Assembly: GCA_038212445.1 (NCBI GenBank)
Contig: JBBQUM010000033.1
Span: 1-64,000, forward strand
From: TMP-7 sp038212445
GTDB taxonomy: Bacteria > Acidobacteriota > Terriglobia > Bryobacterales > Bryobacteraceae
Reading direction: 5' to 3'
Length of the DNA: 64,000 nucleotides
Shown: positions 9,507 to 17,673 of the stretch, piece after piece
Layout: each line of letters opens with the position of its first letter
How positions within the stretch are numbered: the stretch's first letter is position 1
Position numbers and translations under genes: made by a program
Notes under the pieces: generated by a model
Database searches by the model: none
Seen by the model: only the letters and a program-made list of their open reading frames with translations
What the model was told of the DNA's origin: nothing

Positions 9507-9594
9507 AGGTCGCCCCCTCGTGGAGAGATTTAAAAACCTACTACTCACCAATATCGTGAGCAGCCGCGACGGAGTCAAGGGCCTCCAGCGTCCG

Positions 9595-9858
9595 CTACTT
9601 CTTTTCCTTTTCCCGGTCCGACTCGCTCGCCTTCTTCCAGCCGGCCTCGGCTTCACGCGCTGCTTTGCCAAGTTCCTTGCCCACTACCTTTGCGGCCTTC
9701 CCGGCTTCCTTCGCGACGGTGTGAGCAGCCTGCCCAACCTTACCCGCGGCCGTGTTCGCATCGGCCTCACGCTTCCTGGCGGCCTCGTCCGATTCGCGGG
9801 ACTTGAAACATCCCGTCAGCAGCAGCAAGGCGATAATTGACACTCTGCGAAAATTCAA
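9595..9858 (-). CDS. Small Lys/Ala-rich lipoprotein
   Basis: The 87-residue product has a short hydrophobic leader ending in the lipobox LLTGC at about residues 14-18, so it should be lipid-anchored. The rest is a highly charged Ala/Lys/Glu-rich stretch with repeated A-G-K-A-A and V-G-K-E-L motifs, predicted to be a continuous helix, resembling YtxH/LEA-like stress proteins in composition only. It starts five bases after the stop of the upstream gene at 9864-10700, so the two are probably one transcript. Confidence 0.75.
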   Translation of the reverse strand: MNFRRVSIIALLLLTGCFKSRESDEAARKREADANTAAGKVGQAAHTVAKEAGKAAKVVGKELGKAAREAEAGWKKASESDREKEKK

Positions 9859-9863
9859 ATCGT

Positions 9864-10700
9864 TTACTCCACCGTGAATTGTTGCCGCGATTCCACTGTC
9901 TGGCTGCCCAACTTGTCACTCGCCAGCACCACCAGCGTGTACTGTCCTGGCTTCATCGTCTTGTCCAGATTCAAACTCAGTCCGGCCGGAAGGAATCGCC
10001 GTGGATAAAAGGACTCCTGCTTTTCTACCGCCGCATCAGGCTGGCGGAACATCGACTCGCCGGTGGGCCGCAGCACTTCTAATCCATACCCCACTTCAAA
10101 AGCGTTCTTGCCGCCGAACTTGTAGCCGGTGATGTCGAACCGAGCCCACAGCGAGTCGCCGGGATGATAGACGGCCGGAGTCAGCGGATTCTTGCCGTCC
10201 TCGGTCCGGTAGAAATTGAAAGCGCGGATCACCAGTTTGTCGCTGGGCTCAATATCGACACCCTTCACCCGGAAGGTGGCCTTGCCTTGCACCTGCGAAA
10301 TGCCGACACGGTCGGAAATTCCCATCTTGATGGTGTATTCGCCACTAGGCGCAAAGGGCGGGATGGCGATCGTTACACGGACTTTCGGAGACCAGTCCTT
10401 ATCCTTCTCATCCAGTTCGGTATCGACTTTGCCTTCCTGCATCTCAATGATCGGCAAGCCAGCCGGATCGGCCGCCTCCACTGCATAGGTCAACGACATC
10501 CGTTGATCCTCGTCTCCGATTGCCTTATATCCGGCAATGTGGAAGCTGAAGAAGATCGGCTCGCCTGGCAGGAAGGTATATTGACTGCCCACCGTGGGGC
10601 CGTCTTCATATTGACTGAGCGCGATCTGTTGGATGGCGAGCGGCTTCGTCGCACCCGCGGCGGCCAGGCACGCGCAAGCAACCCATAGCCGGGAGATCAT
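9864..10700 (-). CDS. Secreted protein of unknown function with two related beta domains
   Basis: The family is not recognised. A signal peptide covers about residues 1-18 (WVACACLAAAGATKP). The mature part consists of two similar halves of about 125 residues: each begins with a phrase of the type Y-x-P-G-E/D-x-x-x-x-x-F-x-I-x-G-Y (FLPGEPIFFSFHIAGY and YHPGDSLWARFDITGY) and ends with a G-E/Q-Y-T-hydrophobic strand (PSGEYTIKMGISD and KPGQYTLVVLASD). This internal duplication suggests two immunoglobulin-like beta-sandwiches, as seen in extracellular adhesion or carbohydrate-contact proteins. It is the first gene of the group that includes the lipoprotein at 9595. Confidence 0.7.
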   Translation of the reverse strand: MISRLWVACACLAAAGATKPLAIQQIALSQYEDGPTVGSQYTFLPGEPIFFSFHIAGYKAIGDEDQRMSLTYAVEAADPAGLPIIEMQEGKVDTELDEKDKDWSPKVRVTIAIPPFAPSGEYTIKMGISDRVGISQVQGKATFRVKGVDIEPSDKLVIRAFNFYRTEDGKNPLTPAVYHPGDSLWARFDITGYKFGGKNAFEVGYGLEVLRPTGESMFRQPDAAVEKQESFYPRRFLPAGLSLNLDKTMKPGQYTLVVLASDKLGSQTVESRQQFTVE

Positions 10701-10734
10701 GATAACCCTATCTTACAAAGTCCCGCGCGCAGAA

Positions 10735-11232
10735 CTACATATTGGGATCAAGCTTTAACGGAAGGTTAATCAGCGCCGTCCGTTCAGTGCCATCGTCGTC
10801 AGAGTCGGCCACTCGCAGCTTGTAACTATTGGTGGGGACATCGAACAGCAGCCAGCCCTCTTCCGTTCCAGCTGGCGAGAGCCTGCGGATTACGCCCAGC
10901 CATCGATCTACTCCCGAACCATCCGTGGATTCGGGATAGGTGTCGCCCTTGGAGTTGCTCAAAACCAGCCCCGGAATGCTACGGTCGGTGCCGCCGCTGT
11001 TGGTTACGGTCACCCGCACCAGCAGGAAGTTCCGTTCAGGCACCCGGTTCGTTGGGAAAGCGCTCAACTCCTGCTTCCACACGGCCTCAAGGACATTGTA
11101 AGTGAGAGATCCGACCTTGACCTTCTCCCCCATATCGAAAACATCTTTGGGTTTTTCCATCTTGCCGCAGCCATTCAGGCAAAACAGCGTAACCAGAACG
11201 GTAGCCGGACACGTAACATGAGATAGGCGCAT
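10735..11232 (-). CDS. DUF4352-like lipoprotein
   Basis: The start chosen is the ATG at 11232, which gives a leader with a lipobox LNGC at about residues 19-22; longer frames run through the neighbouring methyltransferase gene and are rejected. The mature domain (about 120 residues) has the immunoglobulin-like pattern of DUF4352 proteins: an opening VGSLTYNVLEAVW, a middle NFLLVRVTVTNSGGTDRSI and a final GWLLFDVPTNSYKLRV strand. Members are usually extracytoplasmic and of unknown function. The start codon is one base from the start codon of the divergent gene at 11234, which leaves no private promoter region for either. Confidence 0.75.
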   Translation of the reverse strand: MRLSHVTCPATVLVTLFCLNGCGKMEKPKDVFDMGEKVKVGSLTYNVLEAVWKQELSAFPTNRVPERNFLLVRVTVTNSGGTDRSIPGLVLSNSKGDTYPESTDGSGVDRWLGVIRRLSPAGTEEGWLLFDVPTNSYKLRVADSDDDGTERTALINLPLKLDPNM

Positions 11233-11233
11233 A

Positions 11234-11944
11234 ATGACTGGGATCTGTCCTTTGACTATACCGAAAACCGCACGACGCTTCGCACTCTTGGCAGCTTTTG
11301 CGTTAACTGTAATTCTGGCGATGCCGGCCCGGGCACAAGCCGTGCACCCGGTCACCGGGCGGCGTATCGCGCCCACCATGAGTGCCTCAGGCGCAGACTG
11401 GCTCGACCGGAATGAGCGTGAGTTGGAAGAAACCCCTGAAGCCGCCATCAATGCACTCCAGGTAAAGCCGGGCATGTATGTCGCCGATGTCGGCGCCGGC
11501 ACCGGCTACTTCACGGTGCGGCTCGCGCACCGCGTGGGACCCACCGGCCGAGTCTACGCAACAGATGTGCAACCGGAGATGCTCTCAAAACTCCAGGAGA
11601 ACGTGGAGAAAGAGCATCTGAACAACGTCGAAGGAGTGCTCGGCACGCAGTCCGATCCCAGACTTCCAGCCGGCAAACTCGACATGATCCTCATGGTGGA
11701 CGTCTACCACGAGCTTGCACAGCCGCAGCGGATGCTGCGGGAATTGCGCAAAGCCCTGAAGCCTACCGGGCGGCTGGTGCTGATCGAATACCGCAAAGAG
11801 GATCCCACCATCCCGATCCGTCCCGAGCACAAGATGAGCGCCCAGGAAGTGAAGGCGGAAGTGGAAGCCGAGGGCTACACTCTGGTCAACCTGGCCAAGG
11901 ATCTGCCTCGGCAGAGCATCTTCTTCTTTGAGATAAAGAAGTAG
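11234..11944 (+). CDS. Class I SAM-dependent methyltransferase with an export signal
   Basis: The product is 236 residues. Residues about 14-36 (RRFALLAAFALTVILAMPARAQ) look like a clean signal peptide with an A-x-A cleavage site. The rest is a Rossmann-fold methyltransferase: motif I VADVGAGTGYFTVRLA, an acidic residue in VYATDVQPEML, and motif IV LDMILMVDVYHEL. Exported relatives with this layout are known in Acidobacteriota and Planctomycetota, but SAM is not expected outside the cytoplasm, so the real location or activity is open. A start at the later ATG (11321) would remove the signal and allow a promoter between the divergent genes; I prefer the longer form because the leader is so regular. 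Confidence 0.8.
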   Translation: MTGICPLTIPKTARRFALLAAFALTVILAMPARAQAVHPVTGRRIAPTMSASGADWLDRNERELEETPEAAINALQVKPGMYVADVGAGTGYFTVRLAHRVGPTGRVYATDVQPEMLSKLQENVEKEHLNNVEGVLGTQSDPRLPAGKLDMILMVDVYHELAQPQRMLRELRKALKPTGRLVLIEYRKEDPTIPIRPEHKMSAQEVKAEVEAEGYTLVNLAKDLPRQSIFFFEIKK

Positions 11945-11945
11945 C

Positions 11946-12956
11946 CTACTTCTTTTTCGGAGGCGTGATGATCGACTGACGGTCGCCCGCCGACCACGCG
12001 TCCTGGATTTCTTTCTCCGGCATGCCGTTAATCCGCCCCAGCAGAATGCAGGCAGGCAGCGCGTGGGCGAGGTGCTTAAAATGCGCCATGTCCTGGAGCG
12101 ATCCGAACGCCCGCTCTTTCAATTGCGTTAGCGTCGAAGCGTCCCGTGACTCGGTCAGATTCACCAGTGCCACGGCAGCGTTGTTGCGGTCGGTCCACGA
12201 TACCGAGTTGAGCATTTCAATGAACCATGTGGGCGAGATCTTGATGCCCGAATCCGGATTGAGCGTGGCGTACACCGAGACAGCCGCGAGCGCGCGAATG
12301 GCGTTGCCGCGCACGGTGTCGTCGGCGTCCTTCAAGGCGAACTGGAGATCGTCGACGATCGTTTCTTTCTTCGGCGCATAACCGATGACGTAAGCGGCGA
12401 TGGCGCGCTGCTCGTCGTCGGCCGAGTTGTGGAGAACGTCGCGCAGGTTGGCAAGGTACTTTGCCGCCAGGCCGACAAAACGCTCCTGGATCGCGCGCGA
12501 CTCCGGATCGGCCATCAGCGAGTGGCCGTGCGTGAGATCCTCGGCGACTACACCGCGCCGCGCGGCTTCTGCAACAGTGCCAAGGAAGCGCCGGTAGGTG
12601 ACGGGGATCGACTCGTCGAGCGCGACCTCACCTTCAGGCGGGGTGCGAACGTCGAAGTGAGGGGCGCCGCGCTCCTCGATGCCGACATACAGAATCGCAC
12701 CCCCCGCTTCGTCGCAGCATGCGGCTTCGAGGTGCGCCGCTGCAACACCTGTGATTTCGGTGAGACGCTCCTCAATGTCGCCCTTTGACCCTGACAGTTG
12801 ACCGCCCTCAGCAAAGCCGAGCGACTTGCGCACTCGCGCCTCGGGAATCTTCTTGAGGCCGTAAAAGTCGATGGTGGTGATCTTGGGGCCCTGGTTAAAG
12901 CCGAAAGCCAGGGCACCCCAAAAAGCGATGGTTAAAGTGATCAGCCGCAAAAACAT
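11946..12956 (-). CDS. Exported protein with a POTRA-like domain and HEAT repeats
   Basis: The 336-residue product begins with a signal peptide (about 1-20). Residues about 24-95 read like a POTRA/FtsQ-type domain: ITTIDFYGLKKIPEARVRKSLG, a short linker, IEERLTEITGVAAAHLE, then a strand AILYVGIEERG. Residues about 170-330 are HEAT-like helical repeats (DDEQRAIAAYVIGYAP, DADDTVRGNAIRALAAVS, WTDRNNAAVALVNLTES). POTRA domains normally receive substrates in outer-membrane assembly or secretion; coupling one to a HEAT solenoid without a barrel is uncommon. Function is unknown. It converges on the methyltransferase with one base between the stops. Confidence 0.7.
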   Translation of the reverse strand: MFLRLITLTIAFWGALAFGFNQGPKITTIDFYGLKKIPEARVRKSLGFAEGGQLSGSKGDIEERLTEITGVAAAHLEAACCDEAGGAILYVGIEERGAPHFDVRTPPEGEVALDESIPVTYRRFLGTVAEAARRGVVAEDLTHGHSLMADPESRAIQERFVGLAAKYLANLRDVLHNSADDEQRAIAAYVIGYAPKKETIVDDLQFALKDADDTVRGNAIRALAAVSVYATLNPDSGIKISPTWFIEMLNSVSWTDRNNAAVALVNLTESRDASTLTQLKERAFGSLQDMAHFKHLAHALPACILLGRINGMPEKEIQDAWSAGDRQSIITPPKKK

Positions 12957-12980
12957 TTGACGTATGCGGCCATCGATCGG

Positions 12981-13478
12981 CTACGCCTGTTTTTCGGCCA
13001 GCGGTCCGATGATCGGCAGTACCAGTTTGTCGTTGTTGTAGGCCTTGTACATCAACATCAACCAGGTAATCAGAGCGCCGAGGGAAATGGCCATCCAGCC
13101 CAGCAGGTCGATGATCCAACCGAGGATCGGGATGTGAGCCAGGATAGTGGCAATCACCATAAAGGCGATGCTAACGATGATCATACCGACATGAAAGAAA
13201 ATGGCCTGGAACGCGTGGAAACGGATCGTCCGGTTCTGGTTGTAAGGCGCGATAACCAGGAAAAGGATGCCGGTCAGGAGTCCTAGAGCGTAACAGAGGG
13301 CACTCGCGACGTTGTCCGTCAGTCCGCCTGCACCGGCAACAGCCTGCGGTGGAGGAGGCGCTGAGAACCCGCTCGCCGGCGGAACATCCCCCGCTGGCGG
13401 CGCTGCGCCCGCCGGCGTGCCGCACTTAGGGCAGAACTTCCCTTCGACACCCGACCCGCAATTCGCACAATAGGTCAT
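12981..13478 (-). CDS. Zinc-ribbon DUF4870 membrane protein
   Basis: The 165-residue product starts with a zinc ribbon, CANCGSGVEGKFCPKCG (residues 4-20, two CxxC pairs), then a Pro/Ala-rich linker and a DUF4870-type membrane domain with about three hydrophobic segments (ALCYALGLLTGILFLVI, FFHVGMIIVSIAFMVIATIL, WMAISLGALITWLMLMY) and the family's amphipathic R-F-H-A-F-Q-A motif. GGAGG precedes the ATG by six bases. DUF4870 proteins are small inner-membrane proteins of unknown role. It is followed by the POTRA/HEAT gene 24 bases downstream and may share its transcript. Confidence 0.85.
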   Translation of the reverse strand: MTYCANCGSGVEGKFCPKCGTPAGAAPPAGDVPPASGFSAPPPPQAVAGAGGLTDNVASALCYALGLLTGILFLVIAPYNQNRTIRFHAFQAIFFHVGMIIVSIAFMVIATILAHIPILGWIIDLLGWMAISLGALITWLMLMYKAYNNDKLVLPIIGPLAEKQA

Positions 13479-13538
13479 GAATCCTCCAGTGGCTCATGAT
13501 ACGAGATAAACCTCTGATGTTGCAAGTACTTTGCTGCT

Positions 13539-16500
13539 TTAGGGCTTGGCGCGGACTTCAGTCAGAAGCTGCTTCACGGCCGCATCCAGTTGTGAATCAC
13601 GGCCGGTGTACGTTTCACCGACGGGACGCGTGACGGCGATATCGACGGGTCGGGGATTGTTCTCCATGTTCTTGCCGTCGGACCCCGTAATGAGCGTACC
13701 GGGCATGCGCATTACCGTACCGTCAACCAGCGGCATAGCGCCGGTATAGATGATCCAACCGGCTGTAGGCTCTCCCACAACTTTGCCGAGCTTGAGTGTA
13801 CGATAGCCCTCAGTAAAATCCTCGGCGTCGGAGAGCGAGTGCTGATTGACAACGAGCACGGTGGGCAGCTCGAGCGAGCGCTGACCGAGGACGGTGCGAG
13901 CACCTCCGGGAGGCGCTCCACGATTGGTCATCGTCATATACGGGCGACGAGCCAGCACGTCGAGCGCGTAGGCGTTCACGAAGCCGCCATTGTTGTTGCG
14001 AATGTCGATCACCACGCCGCCTTTGGAACGGTTGCCGGCATCGAGGTCCAAATAAAACTGCGTCAACGATTCGGCGGACATGTCACGCATGTGGACGTAG
14101 CCGAGTTTGCCGTTGCTGGCCTTCTCGACGTAGGCTCGATTGTCCTCCACCCACTTGCGATAAATCTGGTCAGCGAGTGTCGCCACCGGACGCACCGTCA
14201 CCTGCCGTCCGCTCACATCCAGCGTGACGCGCTTGCCGATCTTGAATTCGAGCAACTGGTCGAGGTTCACCTTGGGTCCGAGCGTTACGCCGTCGACGGC
14301 GCGCAGTTCTTCGCCCACCTGAATCTTTGCGATTTCAGCAGGCGACTGCGGCAGCACTTCGGTGACCTTCAATTTGCCCGACTGCTCATACTCGGCGCGA
14401 TCAAACGTGAGTCCAAGCTGGCCGACGTTGCCGCGCGGTCCGGGACCTTCGCCACCGGCAACCGGCGCCGACACGCCGGAGTGCGAGGAGTTCAGCTCGC
14501 CGATCATCAGGCGCAGAATGCGCCGCAACTCGTCGGGCGTGCTGGCGGCGTCCACCAGGGGTGCGTAGGTCTTGCGGATGGCATTCCAGTCAAGCCCGTG
14601 CATCTTGGCGTCATAGAAGCCATCGCGCTGTCCGGCCCATGCCTGTTCGAAGACTGCGACTTTCTCCTTGGCGAAGTCGACATCCATCTCCGCGTTGACG
14701 GCGACGGCGCGCGCCACTCGTGTGTCGAGCGGAATGAGTTGCAGCCGGCCGCCTTCGAGATAGAAAACTTCCTTGGAATCGGGAGAGAACTGCGCGTGGC
14801 TCTTCTGGCCGGGCGTCGACGTGAGTTGGCGTGCGACCCGTTCACCACGGCCGCGGCGGGGGCCATCCTCGAGCGGGTACAGGTAGAGATTCGACTGAGT
14901 ACCGACGACGGCGGTAACGAGCAGCCACTGGCCGTCCAGGCTGATTTGCGGCCCGTTGACGTCGAGACCGATGGGTAGCATTGACGTGCGTAGGCGGATG
15001 TTATCGAACGTGATGTCGACCTTCGGCGGCTCCTTCTTTGCTTCCGCATTGCCACCGCGGGGGCCGCGCGGAGGTTCGGCTTTGAAGAGATCCTCGAACT
15101 TCTCCTCGGTGAATTTCGGGAGTTGCGGAGTTAAGTCGATGCGGGCAATCTGCGGAGATTCGGTGCGCTGACCGGTGCTATAGAGCAGGTACTTGCCGTC
15201 GGGCGACCACTGTATGCCGCCGGTGTTGGTGTTGGCGAGGAAGCTGATTTGTTTCGATTCGCCGCCGGCGGCAGGCAGCACGAAGAGATTTCGCAGCGAC
15301 CCTTCGCCGGCCGCGGCGTAAGCGATCCACTTGCTATCGGGCGACCACGAGAATCCACCCGCGCCGCCAAAGCCGCCGGCGATAAAGCCGGTGACGGCGA
15401 TGCGATCCTGCTTGGAGGCGGCATCCATGATGTGGAGTTCCTTGCGGTCGCGCAGGTAGGCAATGTTCTTGCCGTCGGGCGAATAGTGAGGGCCCTGATC
15501 GGGCACGGGCGCACTGGTCAGCTGCGTTTCCTGGCGCTTGGCGAAGTCATATTCGAAGACGTGGGTGAGGGCGTCACGCTCGCTGACATAGACGATGCGT
15601 GTGGAGTCGGGCGACCATGCAACCTGCGCCTCGGGACCCGCCGTTGCGGTGACGCGGATGGCGTCGCCACCGTCGCGGGCGCTGGCGGCAAACACCTCGC
15701 CATGACCAATGACGGCGATCTTCTTGCCGTCTGGCGAGAGCGCGAGGTCAGAGAACTGGCCGACGGTGGTGCGGACGACGCTGGGTCCAGAGGCTGAACC
15801 GACGAGCGTGAGCGGGACCGCGAAGGCCTCGCCGCTGCGGGTGTCAAGCTGCCAGATCTTGAAGTCGTGTTCGAAGACAACGGCGCGTCCGTCGTAGGCG
15901 ATGGACGGCCAGAGGACACGGCCGCTCTTGAACTTCGTAATCTGCTTGGGCTGAGCGCCGGGAGCGATGTTCCAGATATTCTGGGCGCCGCCGCGATCGG
16001 ACATGAAGTAAAGCTGCTTGCCGTCGGGCATCCACATAGGCCAGTGATTGCGCCCATTGAGGTCGACGATCTTGGTGTAGGACGGGGTGGCACCTTCCTT
16101 GCGAACCCAGATCTCGGATTCGTCGAGGTGGCTGTGGCCGTTGCGCCACCACTGGTTGTCGCCGACGCCGCGGGCGGCAAATGCGAGGCTGCCGTCGGGC
16201 GCGGGGGCGGCCTGGAATTCGTTAACGAAGCGGTCGGCGCTGACTGCCATGGGCGTGCCGCCGGCGACGCTGACGCGGAAGATGTCGTTCTTGCGGTTGA
16301 CGTCCTTGGAGCCGGACGAGAAGTAGATCCACTTGCCGTCGCGCGACCAGCCGTCGAGTTGTTCGAGGCCGTCATCGAAGGTCAGGCGCTTCAGTTCGCC
16401 GCTGGCAAGCGTGAGCAGGTAGATGTCGCCGGCGCCGGTGCGTGTGGAGACGAATGCGAGGCGCGAGCCGTCGGGCGAATAGAGGGGTCGCGATTCCTCG

Positions 16501-16679
16501 GCGGGATGGGACACGAGCAGGTGCGCTTCCCCGCCCTTGGAGGGAGCGATCCAGATGTCGCCGCCGGAGACGAAGACCATTTCAGGGCGAGTGGGGCAGA
16601 GAGCGGGTTCGGTGAGGTAGGGAGTTCCTGCCGAGCACAATACGGCGATGGAGACCAGTAGGAGGACCGCGATTCGCAT
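13539..16679 (-). CDS. Tricorn-type S41 serine protease, exported
   Basis: The 1046-residue product has a signal peptide (about 1-18), then a long series of WD40/PD40-like propeller blades marked by repeated S-P-D-G/S-K motifs (YSPDGSRLAFVSTR, WSPDSTRIVYVSE, WSPDGKYLLYS) to about residue 660. A helical linker, a PDZ domain (about 755-840) and an S41 tail-specific protease core follow. Candidate catalytic residues are the His in GELNSSHSGV and the Ser in NQHSLSDAEDF. Tricorn homologues degrade peptides to oligopeptides in the archaeal cytoplasm; bacterial versions with leaders are thought to work in the periplasm. The gene stands alone on the minus strand, 136 bases from the phospholipid operon end. 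Confidence 0.92.
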   Translation of the reverse strand: MRIAVLLLVSIAVLCSAGTPYLTEPALCPTRPEMVFVSGGDIWIAPSKGGEAHLLVSHPAEESRPLYSPDGSRLAFVSTRTGAGDIYLLTLASGELKRLTFDDGLEQLDGWSRDGKWIYFSSGSKDVNRKNDIFRVSVAGGTPMAVSADRFVNEFQAAPAPDGSLAFAARGVGDNQWWRNGHSHLDESEIWVRKEGATPSYTKIVDLNGRNHWPMWMPDGKQLYFMSDRGGAQNIWNIAPGAQPKQITKFKSGRVLWPSIAYDGRAVVFEHDFKIWQLDTRSGEAFAVPLTLVGSASGPSVVRTTVGQFSDLALSPDGKKIAVIGHGEVFAASARDGGDAIRVTATAGPEAQVAWSPDSTRIVYVSERDALTHVFEYDFAKRQETQLTSAPVPDQGPHYSPDGKNIAYLRDRKELHIMDAASKQDRIAVTGFIAGGFGGAGGFSWSPDSKWIAYAAAGEGSLRNLFVLPAAGGESKQISFLANTNTGGIQWSPDGKYLLYSTGQRTESPQIARIDLTPQLPKFTEEKFEDLFKAEPPRGPRGGNAEAKKEPPKVDITFDNIRLRTSMLPIGLDVNGPQISLDGQWLLVTAVVGTQSNLYLYPLEDGPRRGRGERVARQLTSTPGQKSHAQFSPDSKEVFYLEGGRLQLIPLDTRVARAVAVNAEMDVDFAKEKVAVFEQAWAGQRDGFYDAKMHGLDWNAIRKTYAPLVDAASTPDELRRILRLMIGELNSSHSGVSAPVAGGEGPGPRGNVGQLGLTFDRAEYEQSGKLKVTEVLPQSPAEIAKIQVGEELRAVDGVTLGPKVNLDQLLEFKIGKRVTLDVSGRQVTVRPVATLADQIYRKWVEDNRAYVEKASNGKLGYVHMRDMSAESLTQFYLDLDAGNRSKGGVVIDIRNNNGGFVNAYALDVLARRPYMTMTNRGAPPGGARTVLGQRSLELPTVLVVNQHSLSDAEDFTEGYRTLKLGKVVGEPTAGWIIYTGAMPLVDGTVMRMPGTLITGSDGKNMENNPRPVDIAVTRPVGETYTGRDSQLDAAVKQLLTEVRAKP

Positions 16680-16765
16680 AAGTACATAAGGTACCGCGGG
16701 CGGGGTTTTGGTTACTGGCTTTCCGGCGGTGCTGCTTCCTTCTCGCTGCGTTTCCCTGCGCGCTT

Positions 16766-16787
16766 AAACGAGCCGGGAGGCTCGTTT
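16766..16787. terminator. Dispersed hairpin, copy 1 (terminator of the glycerophosphate operon)
   Basis: A nine-base stem AAACGAGCC with GGCTCGTTT closes a GGGA loop, with T-rich flanks on both strands. It lies 28 bases beyond the stop of the phosphodiesterase gene. The same context (CCCTGCGCGCTTAA, stem, GGGA loop, TTTTAC) recurs at 36694, so it is a dispersed element as well as a likely terminator. Confidence 0.65.
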
Positions 16788-16814
16788 TACTTCCTCTCGA
16801 TGCTTTCCCTGCGC

Positions 16815-17648
16815 CTACTTTTTTAGCCAGGCGATTAGGGCGGCGGGGTTGTCGCTGATTATGGCGTCGACGTTGGCGGCTACCAGTTTTTCCCATTGGG
16901 CGGGGGTGTTGACGGTCCACGGCACTACCTGCAGTCCGGCGGCGTGGGCGGCGGCGACACGTTCGGGGGTGACGAGGCTGAAGTGTGGGGAGACGATGGG
17001 TGCGTCGCCGGCGTCTTTGGAGGCCTGGACGAAGTCGCGCTTGTCATCGTTCTCAAGCAGAGCGGAGCGGCGGATCTCGGGAGCTAGCTTCTTCATCACG
17101 AGCAGGGTGCGGAAGTCGAAGGACTGGAGAATTACGCGCTTCTCGAGTTTGTGTTTGCGGATGACGGCGAGGACGAGTTCGACGAACTTCTCCGGGCCGG
17201 GCGAGAGCAGCGGCTTGTCGGGGAAGATCTTGGTCTCGATGTTGAAGTCGACCTTGCTCTTTTCGGCGAAGGTGAAGAGTTCATCGAGCGTGGGGATGCG
17301 GGTGCCGGGAACGGTTTGTTGAGTTGGGAAATTCGGATTGCGAACAGCGCCGCAGTCCCATTCGCGGACTTCTGCGAGCGTGAGGTCGTGGATATTTGCG
17401 CTGGGCTTGGGGCCGGAGCAGACGGGCGGGTGCAGGACAGGGTCGTGAGAGACGACGACCACGTTGTCCTTGGTGATGGCCATGTCGAGTTCGAGTACAT
17501 CGACACCGGCGGCGATGGCGTATTGGAAAGCAGGGATGGTGTTCTCGGGCCGCATGGCGCGTGCGCCGCGATGTCCGTGGACGAGAATTTTGGGAGCACC
17601 GGCCATAGTCACAACGATGAGCAGGACAACGCCGAGCAGCTTTTGCAT
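16815..17648 (-). CDS. Exported glycerophosphodiester phosphodiesterase
   Basis: The 277-residue product has a signal peptide (about 1-18) and a GDPD TIM barrel. The conserved H-R-G motif is in VHGHRGARAMRPENT, the metal-binding pair in VLELDMAITKDNVVVVSHDP, and the C-terminal W-T-V-N in VVPWTVNTPAQ. The enzyme releases glycerol-3-phosphate from lipid head-group diesters such as glycerophosphocholine, probably in the periplasm. It follows gpsA by 25 bases and ends the operon at the hairpin near 16770. Placement with gpsA and plsY points to glycerol-3-phosphate supply and recycling for membrane lipids. Confidence 0.92.
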   Translation of the reverse strand: MQKLLGVVLLIVVTMAGAPKILVHGHRGARAMRPENTIPAFQYAIAAGVDVLELDMAITKDNVVVVSHDPVLHPPVCSGPKPSANIHDLTLAEVREWDCGAVRNPNFPTQQTVPGTRIPTLDELFTFAEKSKVDFNIETKIFPDKPLLSPGPEKFVELVLAVIRKHKLEKRVILQSFDFRTLLVMKKLAPEIRRSALLENDDKRDFVQASKDAGDAPIVSPHFSLVTPERVAAAHAAGLQVVPWTVNTPAQWEKLVAANVDAIISDNPAALIAWLKK

Positions 17649-17673
17649 ACGACGATCATATTGGAAACGGATT

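Noticed and set aside
11233..11502. Extended N-terminus of the DUF4352-like lipoprotein
   Set aside because: It would run antisense through the methyltransferase and bury the lipobox in the middle of the protein.
13839..14978. Long plus-strand open frame of 379 codons
   Set aside because: It lies antisense inside the tricorn protease gene, whose propeller and S41 motifs are unambiguous; the frame is a GC-driven shadow with no family signature.
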